NCBI RefSeq assembly: GCF_904063055.1 | Contig: NZ_CAJFCN010000015.1 | Location: 49,012 to 113,011, forward strand | Source of the DNA: Pseudomonas paracarnis | GTDB taxonomy: Bacteria; Pseudomonadota; Gammaproteobacteria; Pseudomonadales; Pseudomonadaceae | Direction: 5' to 3' | Length of the DNA: 64,000 nucleotides | Made by a program: the position numbers and the translations under genes | Shown: positions 1 to 8,190 of the stretch, piece by piece | Layout: the number at the start of each line of letters is the position of its first letter | Position numbering within the stretch: the first letter of the stretch is position 1 | Notes under the pieces: generated by a model | What the model was told of the DNA's origin: nothing | The model's database searches: none | What the model saw: only the letters and a program-made list of their open reading frames with translations

Positions 1-240
1 CTGCCAGAGTTTCGCGAGCGAGTCGCCGACTACCTGGTTGAGTACGAAACCGTGTTGCTGAACTCACACGCCGACGCCGCGAAAAGCAGCGCCAGCGCCG
101 AGCAATTGCGCGGTTATTTGCGCGGTTTGAACACCATGCGCGTGCTGGGCATGGCCGACTGGGAAGACCTCGACCGGCGTGTTGCCCAGCAGGCACAACT
201 AGAGCGCGGGCCGTCGCAGCTCGACCCACTCGCGCACTGA
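1..240 (+). CDS. hypothetical protein, 3' end only
   Basis: The reading frame is open from the first base of the window and ends at a TGA at 238-240, so only the last 79 residues are present and the true start lies outside. The visible part is polar, probably helical (RERVADYLVEYE, EQLRGYLRGLNTM), and ends in a proline-containing tail. I recognise no family. The last 42 bases overlap the 3' end of the convergent glutathione transferase gene. That the frame runs in from the edge and ends cleanly supports a real gene, but this is a weak argument. Confidence 0.5.
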   Translation: MPEFRERVADYLVEYETVLLNSHADAAKSSASAEQLRGYLRGLNTMRVLGMADWEDLDRRVAQQAQLERGPSQLDPLAH

Positions 241-831
241 CGGCCGCTGCCACTGGCGTTGCGCGTAGGCCACCAGCTGCGCTGGCATGGCGTCACCGTT
301 GAGGATCAGGCGATTGAGCATCACCGCCAGGTCCACATCGGCAATCGACCACTGGCCGCACAGGTACTCGCGGTTATCCGCCAGCAAGGCTTGCGCCGCG
401 CTGATCAACTTGGTCGCGGCGGCTTGAGCCTCTGCTGACAACGGCAGCCTCTTCTGCCCGCAGAACACCACCAGGGTCGAGCGCTCCTGGCGAATCGGCA
501 GCAAGTCGCTGCGCAACCACGCTTGAACCTGTCGCGCCCTCGCCCGCTGTTGCACATCCGCCGGGTACACGCGGGTTTTGGGGTAGGCCTGGTCCAGGTA
601 CTCGGTGATGGCCGAAGACTCAGACAATGCAAAATCACCGTCTACCAAGGTCGGCACTCGCTGGGTCAGGGAGCGTTGGGCGTAATCTGCCGCCTGGGTT
701 TGCCCCGCATCGAGGTCCAGGGTGAGGGTCTCGGACGCCAGGCCTTTTTCGCGCAAGGCGACAAACACCGACATGGCATAGGGGCTGGTAAACAGCGAAT
801 CAACGTAGAGGTGCAGCGGGCCTTGGCTCAT
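199..831 (-). CDS. yfcF: glutathione S-transferase, YfcF type
   Basis: A 210-residue glutathione transferase. The N-terminal thioredoxin-like half has the SPYAMSVFVALREKG segment and the ESSAITEYLDQAYP glutathione-binding motif. The helical half carries RARARQVQAWLRSDLLPIR, which closely matches E. coli YfcF as I know it. The family conjugates glutathione or reduces peroxides in the cytosol; the substrate here is unknown. The ATG at 829-831 was chosen because it gives the family's usual N terminus; the frame stays open further upstream with no homologous residues. The gene is monocistronic, convergent with the partial gene at the window edge (42 bp overlap) and divergent from the hydrolase at 978. 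Confidence 0.88.
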   Translation of the reverse strand: MSQGPLHLYVDSLFTSPYAMSVFVALREKGLASETLTLDLDAGQTQAADYAQRSLTQRVPTLVDGDFALSESSAITEYLDQAYPKTRVYPADVQQRARARQVQAWLRSDLLPIRQERSTLVVFCGQKRLPLSAEAQAAATKLISAAQALLADNREYLCGQWSIADVDLAVMLNRLILNGDAMPAQLVAYAQRQWQRPSVREWVELRRPAL

Positions 832-977
832 GGGCAATCTCCTGGGGTGAGGCGTCACGCTACGAGATCCCGGCCGATAAAGACAATGCAGGGTTTTTAT
901 GGGGGCATTCCTGGCGGGAATAGCGCGGCTAGTGGCAATATTATGGCTACCGCTGATTTTCAAGGAAGGAACAGCAC

Positions 978-2417
978 ATGAAACAAGCAGTTGTGGTTAT
1001 CCACGGCATCGGCGAGCAGCGCCCAATGGACACCTTGCGCGGCTTTGTCGAAGCGATGATCCCCACGGACACCCCCGATGGCAAACCTTTGTACTGGAGC
1101 AAGCCGGATCGGCTATCGCGCAACTTCGACCTGCGCGTACTGAAGGCCTCGGGCCGTACCTCGACGGATTTCTATGAGTACTACTGGGCCCACAAGATGC
1201 AGGGCACCAAGTTCGGCCATCTGCTGGGCTGGCTGTGGGACATCTTCAAGCGCCCGCGTCGCGACATTCCCGAGGCCATCGTGCCGATCTGGCGCAGCAC
1301 GCGCTGGACGGTGCTGGTGTTATTGCTGCTGGTTGCCAGCGGTACATTGGCCACGGCCTGGGGCCAATTGCCCCCCAGCGACAACCCCTTCGCGCTGATC
1401 CCCTTGCTGCTCGCGGCCATGGGACTGGGGCTGCGCTATTCGGCGCTGGCGTACCTGGGAGACGCCGCACGCTACCTCAGCCCCAATCCGCAGAACGTGA
1501 GGGTGCGCGAGCAGATCCGTGCCGACGGTGTAGACCTGCTGCGTGCCCTGCACAACCAGGGCGACTACGAGCGCATCATCGTCGTGGGTCACAGCCTGGG
1601 CAGCGTGATTGCCTATGACATCGTCGGCTACCTCTGGCATGAATACCACGACCAACTGACCCAACTGACCCCCAGCAACCGTGAGCTGGCGGCCCGTTAT
1701 GCCAACCGCGAACCGCTGCAACCGGTGGTCAAGGATGCCCTGCCCGCCGCCGGCGCCTTGCTGGACGGCAGCCTGAGCAGCCTGTTGAATTTTCGTCAGC
1801 AACAGACCGAAGCTTTTGCCGAACAGCGCGGCCTGGGCAACCCCTGGCGCATCACCGACCTGGTCACGGTCGGCAGCCCAATGGCCCACGCCAGCCTGTT
1901 GCTGGGCCGCAGCGTCAGTGACTTCCAGCAGCGTATGGAACGCCGCGAAGCCCCGGCCTGCCCGCCCACCGAAGACACCCAAGGCTACGGCTACAACGCC
2001 CGCCAACCGCTGATGCTCGGCCAAAAGCCCTTCACCCCGCACTACCTGCACCACGCCGCAGCCTTTGCCGTCACGCGCTGGACCAACCTGTACTTCCCTG
2101 CCCCCTTCGGCCTGTTCGGCGACATCGTCGGCGGCCCGGTCAAGCCCGTGATGGGCGGCGGCGTGCTGGACTTGCCGGTGACCGTGGGCAATGGCAAAGG
2201 CTGGCTGGCCAAATCCTGGTTGAGCCACACTCACTATTGGAGCGAACGCGGCGGTACGCAGGGTTACCTCAGCGCACTGGGCAAGGATGAACAGGCGATC
2301 AACCAGGGCCCGCGTCCTTCGGCCACTGAAGCGTTGCGATGGGCAATTGACCTCAAGGGTGTGCGGCGGTTTCGCCGCGTTGGCGCCCAGCGAAGCCTGG
2401 CGCCAGAGCACGCCTAA
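978..2417 (+). CDS. membrane-linked alpha/beta-hydrolase-like protein
   Basis: A 479-residue protein with an alpha/beta-hydrolase layout. An early strand ends in the oxyanion-type HGIG (residues 9-12), and the nucleophile elbow is GHSLGS (204-209, Ser206). Two hydrophobic stretches (about 111-128 and 137-155) sit between them and probably anchor the enzyme in the inner membrane, which is unusual for a lipase fold. The start follows GGAAGGA, a good ribosome site about 8 bases upstream. The 3' end overlaps the convergent DUF924 gene by 4 bp. Substrate unknown; an esterase, lipase or phospholipase role is possible. The family assignment rests on the two motifs only. Confidence 0.75.
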   Translation: MKQAVVVIHGIGEQRPMDTLRGFVEAMIPTDTPDGKPLYWSKPDRLSRNFDLRVLKASGRTSTDFYEYYWAHKMQGTKFGHLLGWLWDIFKRPRRDIPEAIVPIWRSTRWTVLVLLLLVASGTLATAWGQLPPSDNPFALIPLLLAAMGLGLRYSALAYLGDAARYLSPNPQNVRVREQIRADGVDLLRALHNQGDYERIIVVGHSLGSVIAYDIVGYLWHEYHDQLTQLTPSNRELAARYANREPLQPVVKDALPAAGALLDGSLSSLLNFRQQQTEAFAEQRGLGNPWRITDLVTVGSPMAHASLLLGRSVSDFQQRMERREAPACPPTEDTQGYGYNARQPLMLGQKPFTPHYLHHAAAFAVTRWTNLYFPAPFGLFGDIVGGPVKPVMGGGVLDLPVTVGNGKGWLAKSWLSHTHYWSERGGTQGYLSALGKDEQAINQGPRPSATEALRWAIDLKGVRRFRRVGAQRSLAPEHA

Positions 2418-2965
2418 CCGGCGAAGCCACCGGCCTTGAGGAAGGCGCGTTCTTCGTCGGTGCTCGTCCTGCCCAACACCCCATTACGATGGGGAAACCG
2501 CCCGAACCGCTCGATGATGTCGGCATGCTCCTTGGCCCAGTGGTAGGTGCTAGCATCCAACTGCTGGTTCAGGGCCAGGGAGCGTTGCTGGTCCTGCGGG
2601 TCTTCCGAATGTTCAAAAGGCAAATAGCAGAACGCACGCAACTGAGGTTCAACCTGTTGATCCAATCCTGCGTCCACCATCTTTCGCGCATACAACCGCG
2701 CCAGCGGGTCGGTGGCGAACATATGCGCCGTGCCGCGAAAGGCGTTGCGCGGGTACTGGTCCAGCAGGATCAGTAACGCCAGCGCGCCATCCGCCGTGGT
2801 CAACCAGTCTTCGAGTTCACGCCGCGCCGCCTGCATATGAGTGGCGTGGAAGCTGTCGCGAAAGGTCGCATCGAACTCGTCGTCCTTGGCGAACCAACGC
2901 TTGGGCCCCGCCTGTTTCCAGAACGCGATTACGGCTTCGGCCGAGTGTGGGGTCATGCTTGTCAT
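2414..2965 (-). CDS. DUF924 family protein
   Basis: A 183-residue cytosolic protein of the DUF924 family (TPR-like all-helical fold, function unknown). The typical pieces are the opening EAVIAFWKQAGPKRWF, the central LILLDQYPRNAFRG, the YLPFEHSED segment and the closing RFGRFPHRNGVLGR. Length is normal for the family. Its 3' end overlaps the hydrolase stop by 4 bp in convergent orientation, and its start at 2965 is separated by about 60 bp from the divergent membrane protein gene at 3028, so the two probably share a promoter region. No catalytic role can be inferred. Confidence 0.87.
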   Translation of the reverse strand: MTSMTPHSAEAVIAFWKQAGPKRWFAKDDEFDATFRDSFHATHMQAARRELEDWLTTADGALALLILLDQYPRNAFRGTAHMFATDPLARLYARKMVDAGLDQQVEPQLRAFCYLPFEHSEDPQDQQRSLALNQQLDASTYHWAKEHADIIERFGRFPHRNGVLGRTSTDEERAFLKAGGFAG

Positions 2966-3027
2966 CAGCGCCTCGCTTAATGTTATAGAATAACGTCAAT
3001 ATTTTGCCTGCGTGTGACCCTTAACTT

Positions 3028-4182
3028 ATGACTGACGCTATGACTTTACGCAAACGCCTGCTGTCCATCGACGCCCTGCGCGGCCTGGTGATCCTGTTTA
3101 TGTTGCTGGACCACGTGCGTGAAACCTTCTTGCTGCACCGCCAGGTCAGCGACCCCATGAGCATAGACAGCACCGAGCCTGCGTTGTTTTTCAGCCGCAC
3201 CCTGGCCCACTTGTGCGCGCCGGTGTTTGTGCTGCTCACCGGATTGTCGGCTTGGCTGTACGGCCAGAAATATCAGGGCCGTCGCGACGTGTCGGCATTC
3301 TTGTTCAAGCGCGGGCTGTTCCTGGTGGTGCTGGAATTCACCCTGGTCAACTTCGCGTGGACCTTCCAACTGCCACCCAGCGTGATCTATATGCAAGTCA
3401 TCTGGGCCATCGGCATCAGCATGATCGCCCTCGCCGCTTTGGTTTGGCTACCGCGTGCCTGGCTGATCGGCTTGGCGCTGGTGATTATCGCCGGGCACAA
3501 CCTGCTCGATGGGTTGCACGTTGCAGCGGGCTCGATGTTGCATGTGCCGTGGACGATCTTGCATGAACGCAACTGGATTGAAGTCTCTGAAAACCTGCGC
3601 CTGCGCACCACCTACCCGGTGCTGCCATGGATCGGTGTGATTGCCCTGGGTTACGGCCTCGGGCCATGGTTTGCCGATGCCACGCTTCCGGCTGTGCGCC
3701 AGCGTTATTTACGGGTCGCGGGGGTGGGCGCGTTGGTGGGCTTTGGGTTGCTGCGCGCGCTCAACGGCTATGGCGAGCAGCCTTGGCAGGTGTATGACAG
3801 CAGCGTGCTGACGCTGATGAGCTTTTTCAACATCACCAAGTATCCGCCTTCGCTGTTGTTTCTGGCGTTGACCCTGGGGATTGGCTTGCTGTTGCTGCTG
3901 GCGTTTGAACGCGCGGGGCATAAGCGCTGGATCGGCGTGCTGGCGGTGTTCGGCGCGGCGCCGATGTTCTTTTATCTGTTGCACCTTTATGTACTGAAAA
4001 TCCTCTATGTGGCCTGCGTTGCGCTGTTTGGCCTCAACCATGGCAATTACTTTGGCTTCGACGGTATCGGTGCGGTGTGGTTGGCAGCGCTGCTGTTGCC
4101 GATTGCCCTGTACTTGCCGGTACGTTGGTTCGCCGGCCTGAAAGCACGGCGGCGGGACCTGGCGTGGCTCAAATACCTCTGA
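3028..4182 (+). CDS. DUF1624 (heparan-alpha-glucosaminide acetyltransferase-like) membrane protein
   Basis: A 384-residue multi-spanning inner-membrane protein. The N terminus RLLSIDALRGLVILFMLLDH has the short polar lead-in, Asp-Ala-Leu-Arg-Gly motif and membrane-embedded His typical of the DUF1624/HGSNAT-like acyltransferase group. About nine or ten hydrophobic helices follow, with a conserved-looking FFYLLHLYVLKILY segment near the C terminus. Members are thought to acylate surface sugars or similar acceptors; the acceptor here is unknown. An earlier frame-neutral ATG is absent, and MTDAMTLRKR (3028) or the internal ATG four codons later are both possible starts. Confidence 0.8.
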   Translation: MTDAMTLRKRLLSIDALRGLVILFMLLDHVRETFLLHRQVSDPMSIDSTEPALFFSRTLAHLCAPVFVLLTGLSAWLYGQKYQGRRDVSAFLFKRGLFLVVLEFTLVNFAWTFQLPPSVIYMQVIWAIGISMIALAALVWLPRAWLIGLALVIIAGHNLLDGLHVAAGSMLHVPWTILHERNWIEVSENLRLRTTYPVLPWIGVIALGYGLGPWFADATLPAVRQRYLRVAGVGALVGFGLLRALNGYGEQPWQVYDSSVLTLMSFFNITKYPPSLLFLALTLGIGLLLLLAFERAGHKRWIGVLAVFGAAPMFFYLLHLYVLKILYVACVALFGLNHGNYFGFDGIGAVWLAALLLPIALYLPVRWFAGLKARRRDLAWLKYL

Positions 4183-4227
4183 CCTGATGCAGGCTAATTG
4201 TGCGGGGCGGTGTGTCAGCTACTAAAT

Positions 4228-4410
4228 ATTCAACTGAACCACCGCTTTCGCAGGCAAGCCAGCTCCCACACTGGTTACGCATCGCCCACATAATCAGCGC
4301 CTGCCACAGATCCCCTGTGGGAGCGGGCTTGCTCGCGAATACGGTGTGTCAGCCACTGCTGCTGTGACTGGAAGACCGCATTCGCGAGCAAGCCCGCTCC
4401 CACAGTTTTT
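4228..4410. repeat. REP/REPIN elements with terminator-like 26-bp inverted arms
   Basis: 4228-4346 is a diverged copy of the unit that is tandemly repeated at 9.5-10.5 kb: the same TTCAACTGAACCACCGCTTT opening, the same inverted REP pair and the same order, with changes in the middle. The second REP arm (4314-4340) is then repeated as an inverted complement at 4380-4405, giving 26-bp arms with a 39-base loop and a T run at 4406-4410. It lies between the convergent 3' ends of the DUF1624 gene and metE and could end transcription of both. Confidence 0.8.
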
Positions 4411-4431
4411 AACCGCGCCCGGGCTCAGGAA

Positions 4432-6720
4432 TCAGGCCAGTTCAGCACGCAGTTGGCGAGCGGCGGTGACCATATGAATGAGCGCCGCCTCGGTCTCCGG
4501 CCAGCCCCGCGTCTTCAAGCCGCAATCGGGGTTCACCCATAAGCGCTCTGCCGGAATCCGCTTGGCGGCCTTGCGCAGCAAGTTGGCCATTTCCGAGGCA
4601 TCCGGCACCCGCGGCGAGTGGATGTCGTAGACCCCCGGGCCGATCTCATTCGGGTAGGCGAAGGCTTCGAACGCGTCGAGCAGCTCCATGTCCGAGCGGG
4701 AGGTTTCGATGGTGATCACGTCGGCATCCATGGCGGCGATGGACTCGATCACATCGTTGAACTCGCTGTAGCACATGTGAGTGTGGATCTGGGTTTCATC
4801 GCTCACGCCACTCGCACACAAACGAAACACTTCAGTCGCCCAGTCGAGGTAGGGTTGCCACTGCGCCTGGCGCAACGGCAAGCCCTCACGAAAAGCCGCT
4901 TCGTCGATCTGCACGATCTTGATGCCGGCGGCTTCCAGATCGACCACTTCGTCACGAATCGCCAGGGCCAGTTGCCGGGCTTGCACTTCTCGGCTCACGT
5001 CTTCCCGTGGGAACGACCACATCAACATGGTCACCGGGCCCGTCAGCATGCCCTTCATCACCTTGTCGGTAAGACCTTGGGCATAGCGAATCCACTCCAC
5101 GGTCATGGCGTTCGGGCGGCTCAGGTCGCCGACAATCACTGCGGGTTTCACGCAACGCGAACCGTAACTCTGCACCCAACCGAACCGGGTAAACACGTAG
5201 CCATCCAGTTGTTCGGCGAAGTACTCGACCATGTCGTTACGCTCGGCTTCACCGTGCACCAACACGTCCAGGCCGAGGTTTTCCTGCACCTCGACAGCGT
5301 GCTTGATCTCACTGTGCATGGCATCGACGTATTCGGCGTGGCTCAACTTGCCGGCCTTGTACGATTGGCGCGCCAGGCGGATCGACGCGGTCTGTGGGAA
5401 CGAGCCGATGGTGGTGGTCGGGAACAGCGGCAGGTTAAGGCCGGCCCGTTGCTTTTCGATGCGCTGGGCAAACGGCGACTGGCGCTGGCTGTCCTGCGCC
5501 GTGATGGCGGCCACACGAGCTTGAACGGCAGGTTTGTGAATGCGTGACGATGCGGCGCGAGCTGCCTGCACCGCGCGGCTCTCAGCCAGGGCGGTGAGTA
5601 CGCCAGGGGCTTCGGGCTGATCAACGGCCTTGGCCAGTAGCGCCACTTCCGCACACTTCTGCACGGCGAAGGCCAGCCAGCTTCTCAATTCGGCATCCAA
5701 CTGGTCTTCCCGTTCCAGGTCCACCGGGCTGTGCAGCAGCGAGCAGGACGGCGCGACCCACAGGCGATCGCCCAACTTCTCATGGGCATGCTGCAAGATG
5801 GCCAGGGCTTTTTCCAGGTCGCAACGCCACACGTTTCGGCCGTTGACCACGCCCAGGGACAGCACCTTGTACGCTGGCAGACGGTCGAGGATGGTCGGGT
5901 ACTGGTCCGGTGCACGCACCAGGTCGATATGCAGGCCATCCACCGGAAGATTGGCAGCCAGGCCAAGGTTTTCTTCCAGGCCGCCGAAGTAAGTGGCCAC
6001 CAATTTTTTCAGCGGGTCGCGCTGGATCAGGTTATAGGCGCGCTCAAAAGCGTTCTTCCAGTCCTGGGGCAGATCGAGCGCCAGGATTGGCTCGTCGATC
6101 TGCACCCATTCCACGCCCAATTCGGCCAGGCGTTGGAATATCTGGCCATACAGCGGCAGCAGTCGCTCGAGCAGGTCGAGCCTGTCGAAGTCAGCGCCCT
6201 TGGCCTTGCCCAGCCACAAATAGGTCAGCGGGCCGATCACCACGGGCTTGACGCTGTGCCCCAGGTCGAGGGCTTCCTGGACCTCTTCGAAAAGTTGATC
6301 CCACGCCAGGTGGAATTGCTGATCGACGCTGAACTCCGGCACCAGGTAGTGATAGTTGGTGTCGAACCACTTAGTCATCTCCTGGGCATGGGCACCGCCG
6401 CAGCAGCTGTCACTGACGCCACGGGCCATGGCGAACAAGGTATGCAACGTGGCCTGGCCATCGACCGGGCGGAACCGCTCAGGGACCACACCGAACATCA
6501 ACGAATGGGTCAGCACCTGGTCGTACCAGGCGAAATCACCGACCGGCAACAGTTCGATACCGGCTTGCTGTTGCAGCGCCCAGTGGGTGCTGCGCAAGTC
6601 ACGGCCAACGGCGCGCAGGCCGGCTTCGTCGAGCTCACCCTTCCAGAACGCTTCCTGCGCTTTTTTCAGTTCACGATCGCGTCCAATGCGTGGAAACCCG
6701 AGGGAATGAGCGACTGCCAT
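4432..6720 (-). CDS. metE: cobalamin-independent methionine synthase
   Basis: 762 residues, the normal length for MetE (5-methyltetrahydropteroyltriglutamate-homocysteine methyltransferase), which transfers the methyl group of methyl-tetrahydrofolate polyglutamate to homocysteine without B12. The N-terminal LGFPRIGRDRELKKA is the family opening. The C-terminal catalytic barrel has SFPQT, then HTHMCYSEF (zinc His and Cys) and NPDCGLKTRGW (the third zinc ligand Cys). Cytosolic, last step of methionine synthesis. Its 344-bp upstream region is shared with divergent nspC. I looked there for a B12-box riboswitch and a MetR palindrome and could not identify either with confidence. Confidence 0.97.
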   Translation of the reverse strand: MAVAHSLGFPRIGRDRELKKAQEAFWKGELDEAGLRAVGRDLRSTHWALQQQAGIELLPVGDFAWYDQVLTHSLMFGVVPERFRPVDGQATLHTLFAMARGVSDSCCGGAHAQEMTKWFDTNYHYLVPEFSVDQQFHLAWDQLFEEVQEALDLGHSVKPVVIGPLTYLWLGKAKGADFDRLDLLERLLPLYGQIFQRLAELGVEWVQIDEPILALDLPQDWKNAFERAYNLIQRDPLKKLVATYFGGLEENLGLAANLPVDGLHIDLVRAPDQYPTILDRLPAYKVLSLGVVNGRNVWRCDLEKALAILQHAHEKLGDRLWVAPSCSLLHSPVDLEREDQLDAELRSWLAFAVQKCAEVALLAKAVDQPEAPGVLTALAESRAVQAARAASSRIHKPAVQARVAAITAQDSQRQSPFAQRIEKQRAGLNLPLFPTTTIGSFPQTASIRLARQSYKAGKLSHAEYVDAMHSEIKHAVEVQENLGLDVLVHGEAERNDMVEYFAEQLDGYVFTRFGWVQSYGSRCVKPAVIVGDLSRPNAMTVEWIRYAQGLTDKVMKGMLTGPVTMLMWSFPREDVSREVQARQLALAIRDEVVDLEAAGIKIVQIDEAAFREGLPLRQAQWQPYLDWATEVFRLCASGVSDETQIHTHMCYSEFNDVIESIAAMDADVITIETSRSDMELLDAFEAFAYPNEIGPGVYDIHSPRVPDASEMANLLRKAAKRIPAERLWVNPDCGLKTRGWPETEAALIHMVTAARQLRAELA

Positions 6721-7064
6721 GACTTACAACTCCGATGGTCTAATTGATGGCGATCATTGTCGGCAGAGGTATGTCTTGAGACAAACTCATTTTGCTCTAG
6801 ATCATCACAAGATTCACTCATGTTCAGGTGGGCATGATATTAGCGGCGCTACTGTGGGTGTTTGTGGTGCCAGAGCCGGCGTCATCGCGGCCTCGCTGAG
6901 GCCCGAGCGCTCCCACAGGGGGCGGGGTGATTCTTATGAACGGTCATACTTACGCCCTATGCTTAACGTGGCGCGCAAAATCCGCCGGCTAACCTTTCGA
7001 TCTGTTCCAAGTGCGGGCACAATGCGTGTCCTTTTTTGGCAGGCACCGCCGCAGGCTCTCAAAA
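6721..7064. other. intergenic region between metE and nspC
   Basis: 344 bp without a supported gene. It must contain the promoters of both divergent genes. The metE-proximal half is relatively A+T-rich (around 6775-6840). Near 6895-6925 there is a degenerate REP-like stretch (CCCGAGCGCTCCCACAGG). No convincing operator, riboswitch or small gene was seen. Confidence 0.5.
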
Positions 7065-8162
7065 ATGATCAAAACGCCGTACTACCTCATCGATAAACAG
7101 AAGCTTCTGGTCAACATGCAGAAGATTGCCTACGTGCGCGAACAGTCCGGCGCCAAGGCTCTGCTGGCGCTCAAGTGCTTTGCCACCTGGTCGGTATTCG
7201 ACTTGATGCAGCAATACATGGACGGCACCACCTCGTCGTCGCTGTATGAGCTCAAGCTCGGCCGCCAGAAGTTCGAAGGTGAAGCGCACGCCTACAGCGT
7301 GGCCTGGGCCGACGATGAAATCGAAGAGATGCTGGAGAACTGCGACAAGATCATCTTCAACTCCATCAGCCAACTGCAGCGTTTTGCCGAACGCAGCGAA
7401 GGCAAGATCCGCGGCCTGCGTGTGAACCCGCAGGTGAGCAGCTCTGACTACCTGCTGGCCGACCCGGCGCGCCCGTTCAGCCGCCTGGGCGAGTGGGACC
7501 CGGTGAAGATCGATGGCGTGATCGATCAGATCTCCGGCTTCATGTTCCACAACAACTGCGAGAACGGCGACTTCAGCCTGTTCGACAAGATGCTCGGCAC
7601 CATCGAAGAACGCTTCGGTGCGCTGCTGCACAAGGTCAAGTGGGTCAGCCTCGGCGGCGGCATCCATTTCACCGGTGAAGGCTATGCACTGGATGCATTC
7701 TGCGCACGGCTCAAAGCGTTCTCCGAGAAGTACGGCGTGCAGGTCTACCTGGAACCCGGCGAAGCGGCGATCACCAACAGCGCCTCCCTGGAAGTCACCG
7801 TGCTCGACACCCTTTACAACGGCAAGAATCTCGCCGTGGTCGACAGCTCCATCGAAGCCCACCTGCTGGACCTGCTGATCTATCGCCTCAACGCCAAGCT
7901 GGCGCCGAGCGATGGTGAACACACCTACATGGTGTGCGGCAAATCCTGCCTGGCCGGGGACATCTTCGGCGAGTATCAATTTGATCGTCCGCTGGCCATC
8001 GGCGATCGGCTGTCGTTCATCGACACCGCAGGCTACACCATGGTCAAGAAAAACTGGTTCAACGGCCTGAAAATGCCGTCCATCGTAGTGAAACAACTCG
8101 ACGGTACAGTCGAGGTGGTTCGTGAATTTGGTTACGACGACTACCTGTCCAGCCTGTCCTGA
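7065..8162 (+). CDS. nspC: carboxynorspermidine/carboxyspermidine decarboxylase
   Basis: A 365-residue fold-III PLP decarboxylase of the alanine racemase/ornithine decarboxylase group. MIKTPYYLID is the NspC opening; the PLP lysine is Lys37 in LLALKCFATW. LEPGEA and the CGKSCLAGD segment that provides the second-subunit active-site Cys are present. It decarboxylates carboxyspermidine or carboxynorspermidine in the cytosol, the last step of the alternative polyamine pathway. The frame stays open 18 codons further upstream, but the ATG at 7065 gives the family N terminus. The next gene (28 bp downstream) encodes the dehydrogenase that makes its substrate, so the two form an operon. Confidence 0.93.
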   Translation: MIKTPYYLIDKQKLLVNMQKIAYVREQSGAKALLALKCFATWSVFDLMQQYMDGTTSSSLYELKLGRQKFEGEAHAYSVAWADDEIEEMLENCDKIIFNSISQLQRFAERSEGKIRGLRVNPQVSSSDYLLADPARPFSRLGEWDPVKIDGVIDQISGFMFHNNCENGDFSLFDKMLGTIEERFGALLHKVKWVSLGGGIHFTGEGYALDAFCARLKAFSEKYGVQVYLEPGEAAITNSASLEVTVLDTLYNGKNLAVVDSSIEAHLLDLLIYRLNAKLAPSDGEHTYMVCGKSCLAGDIFGEYQFDRPLAIGDRLSFIDTAGYTMVKKNWFNGLKMPSIVVKQLDGTVEVVREFGYDDYLSSLS

Positions 8163-8190
8163 GCTGGCGGATAAAGGAGAGATAAAGCAA

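Noticed and set aside
6721..7064. Cobalamin riboswitch or MetR operator upstream of metE
   Set aside because: No B12-box sequence and no clear TGAAN5TTCA palindrome was found; partial matches only.
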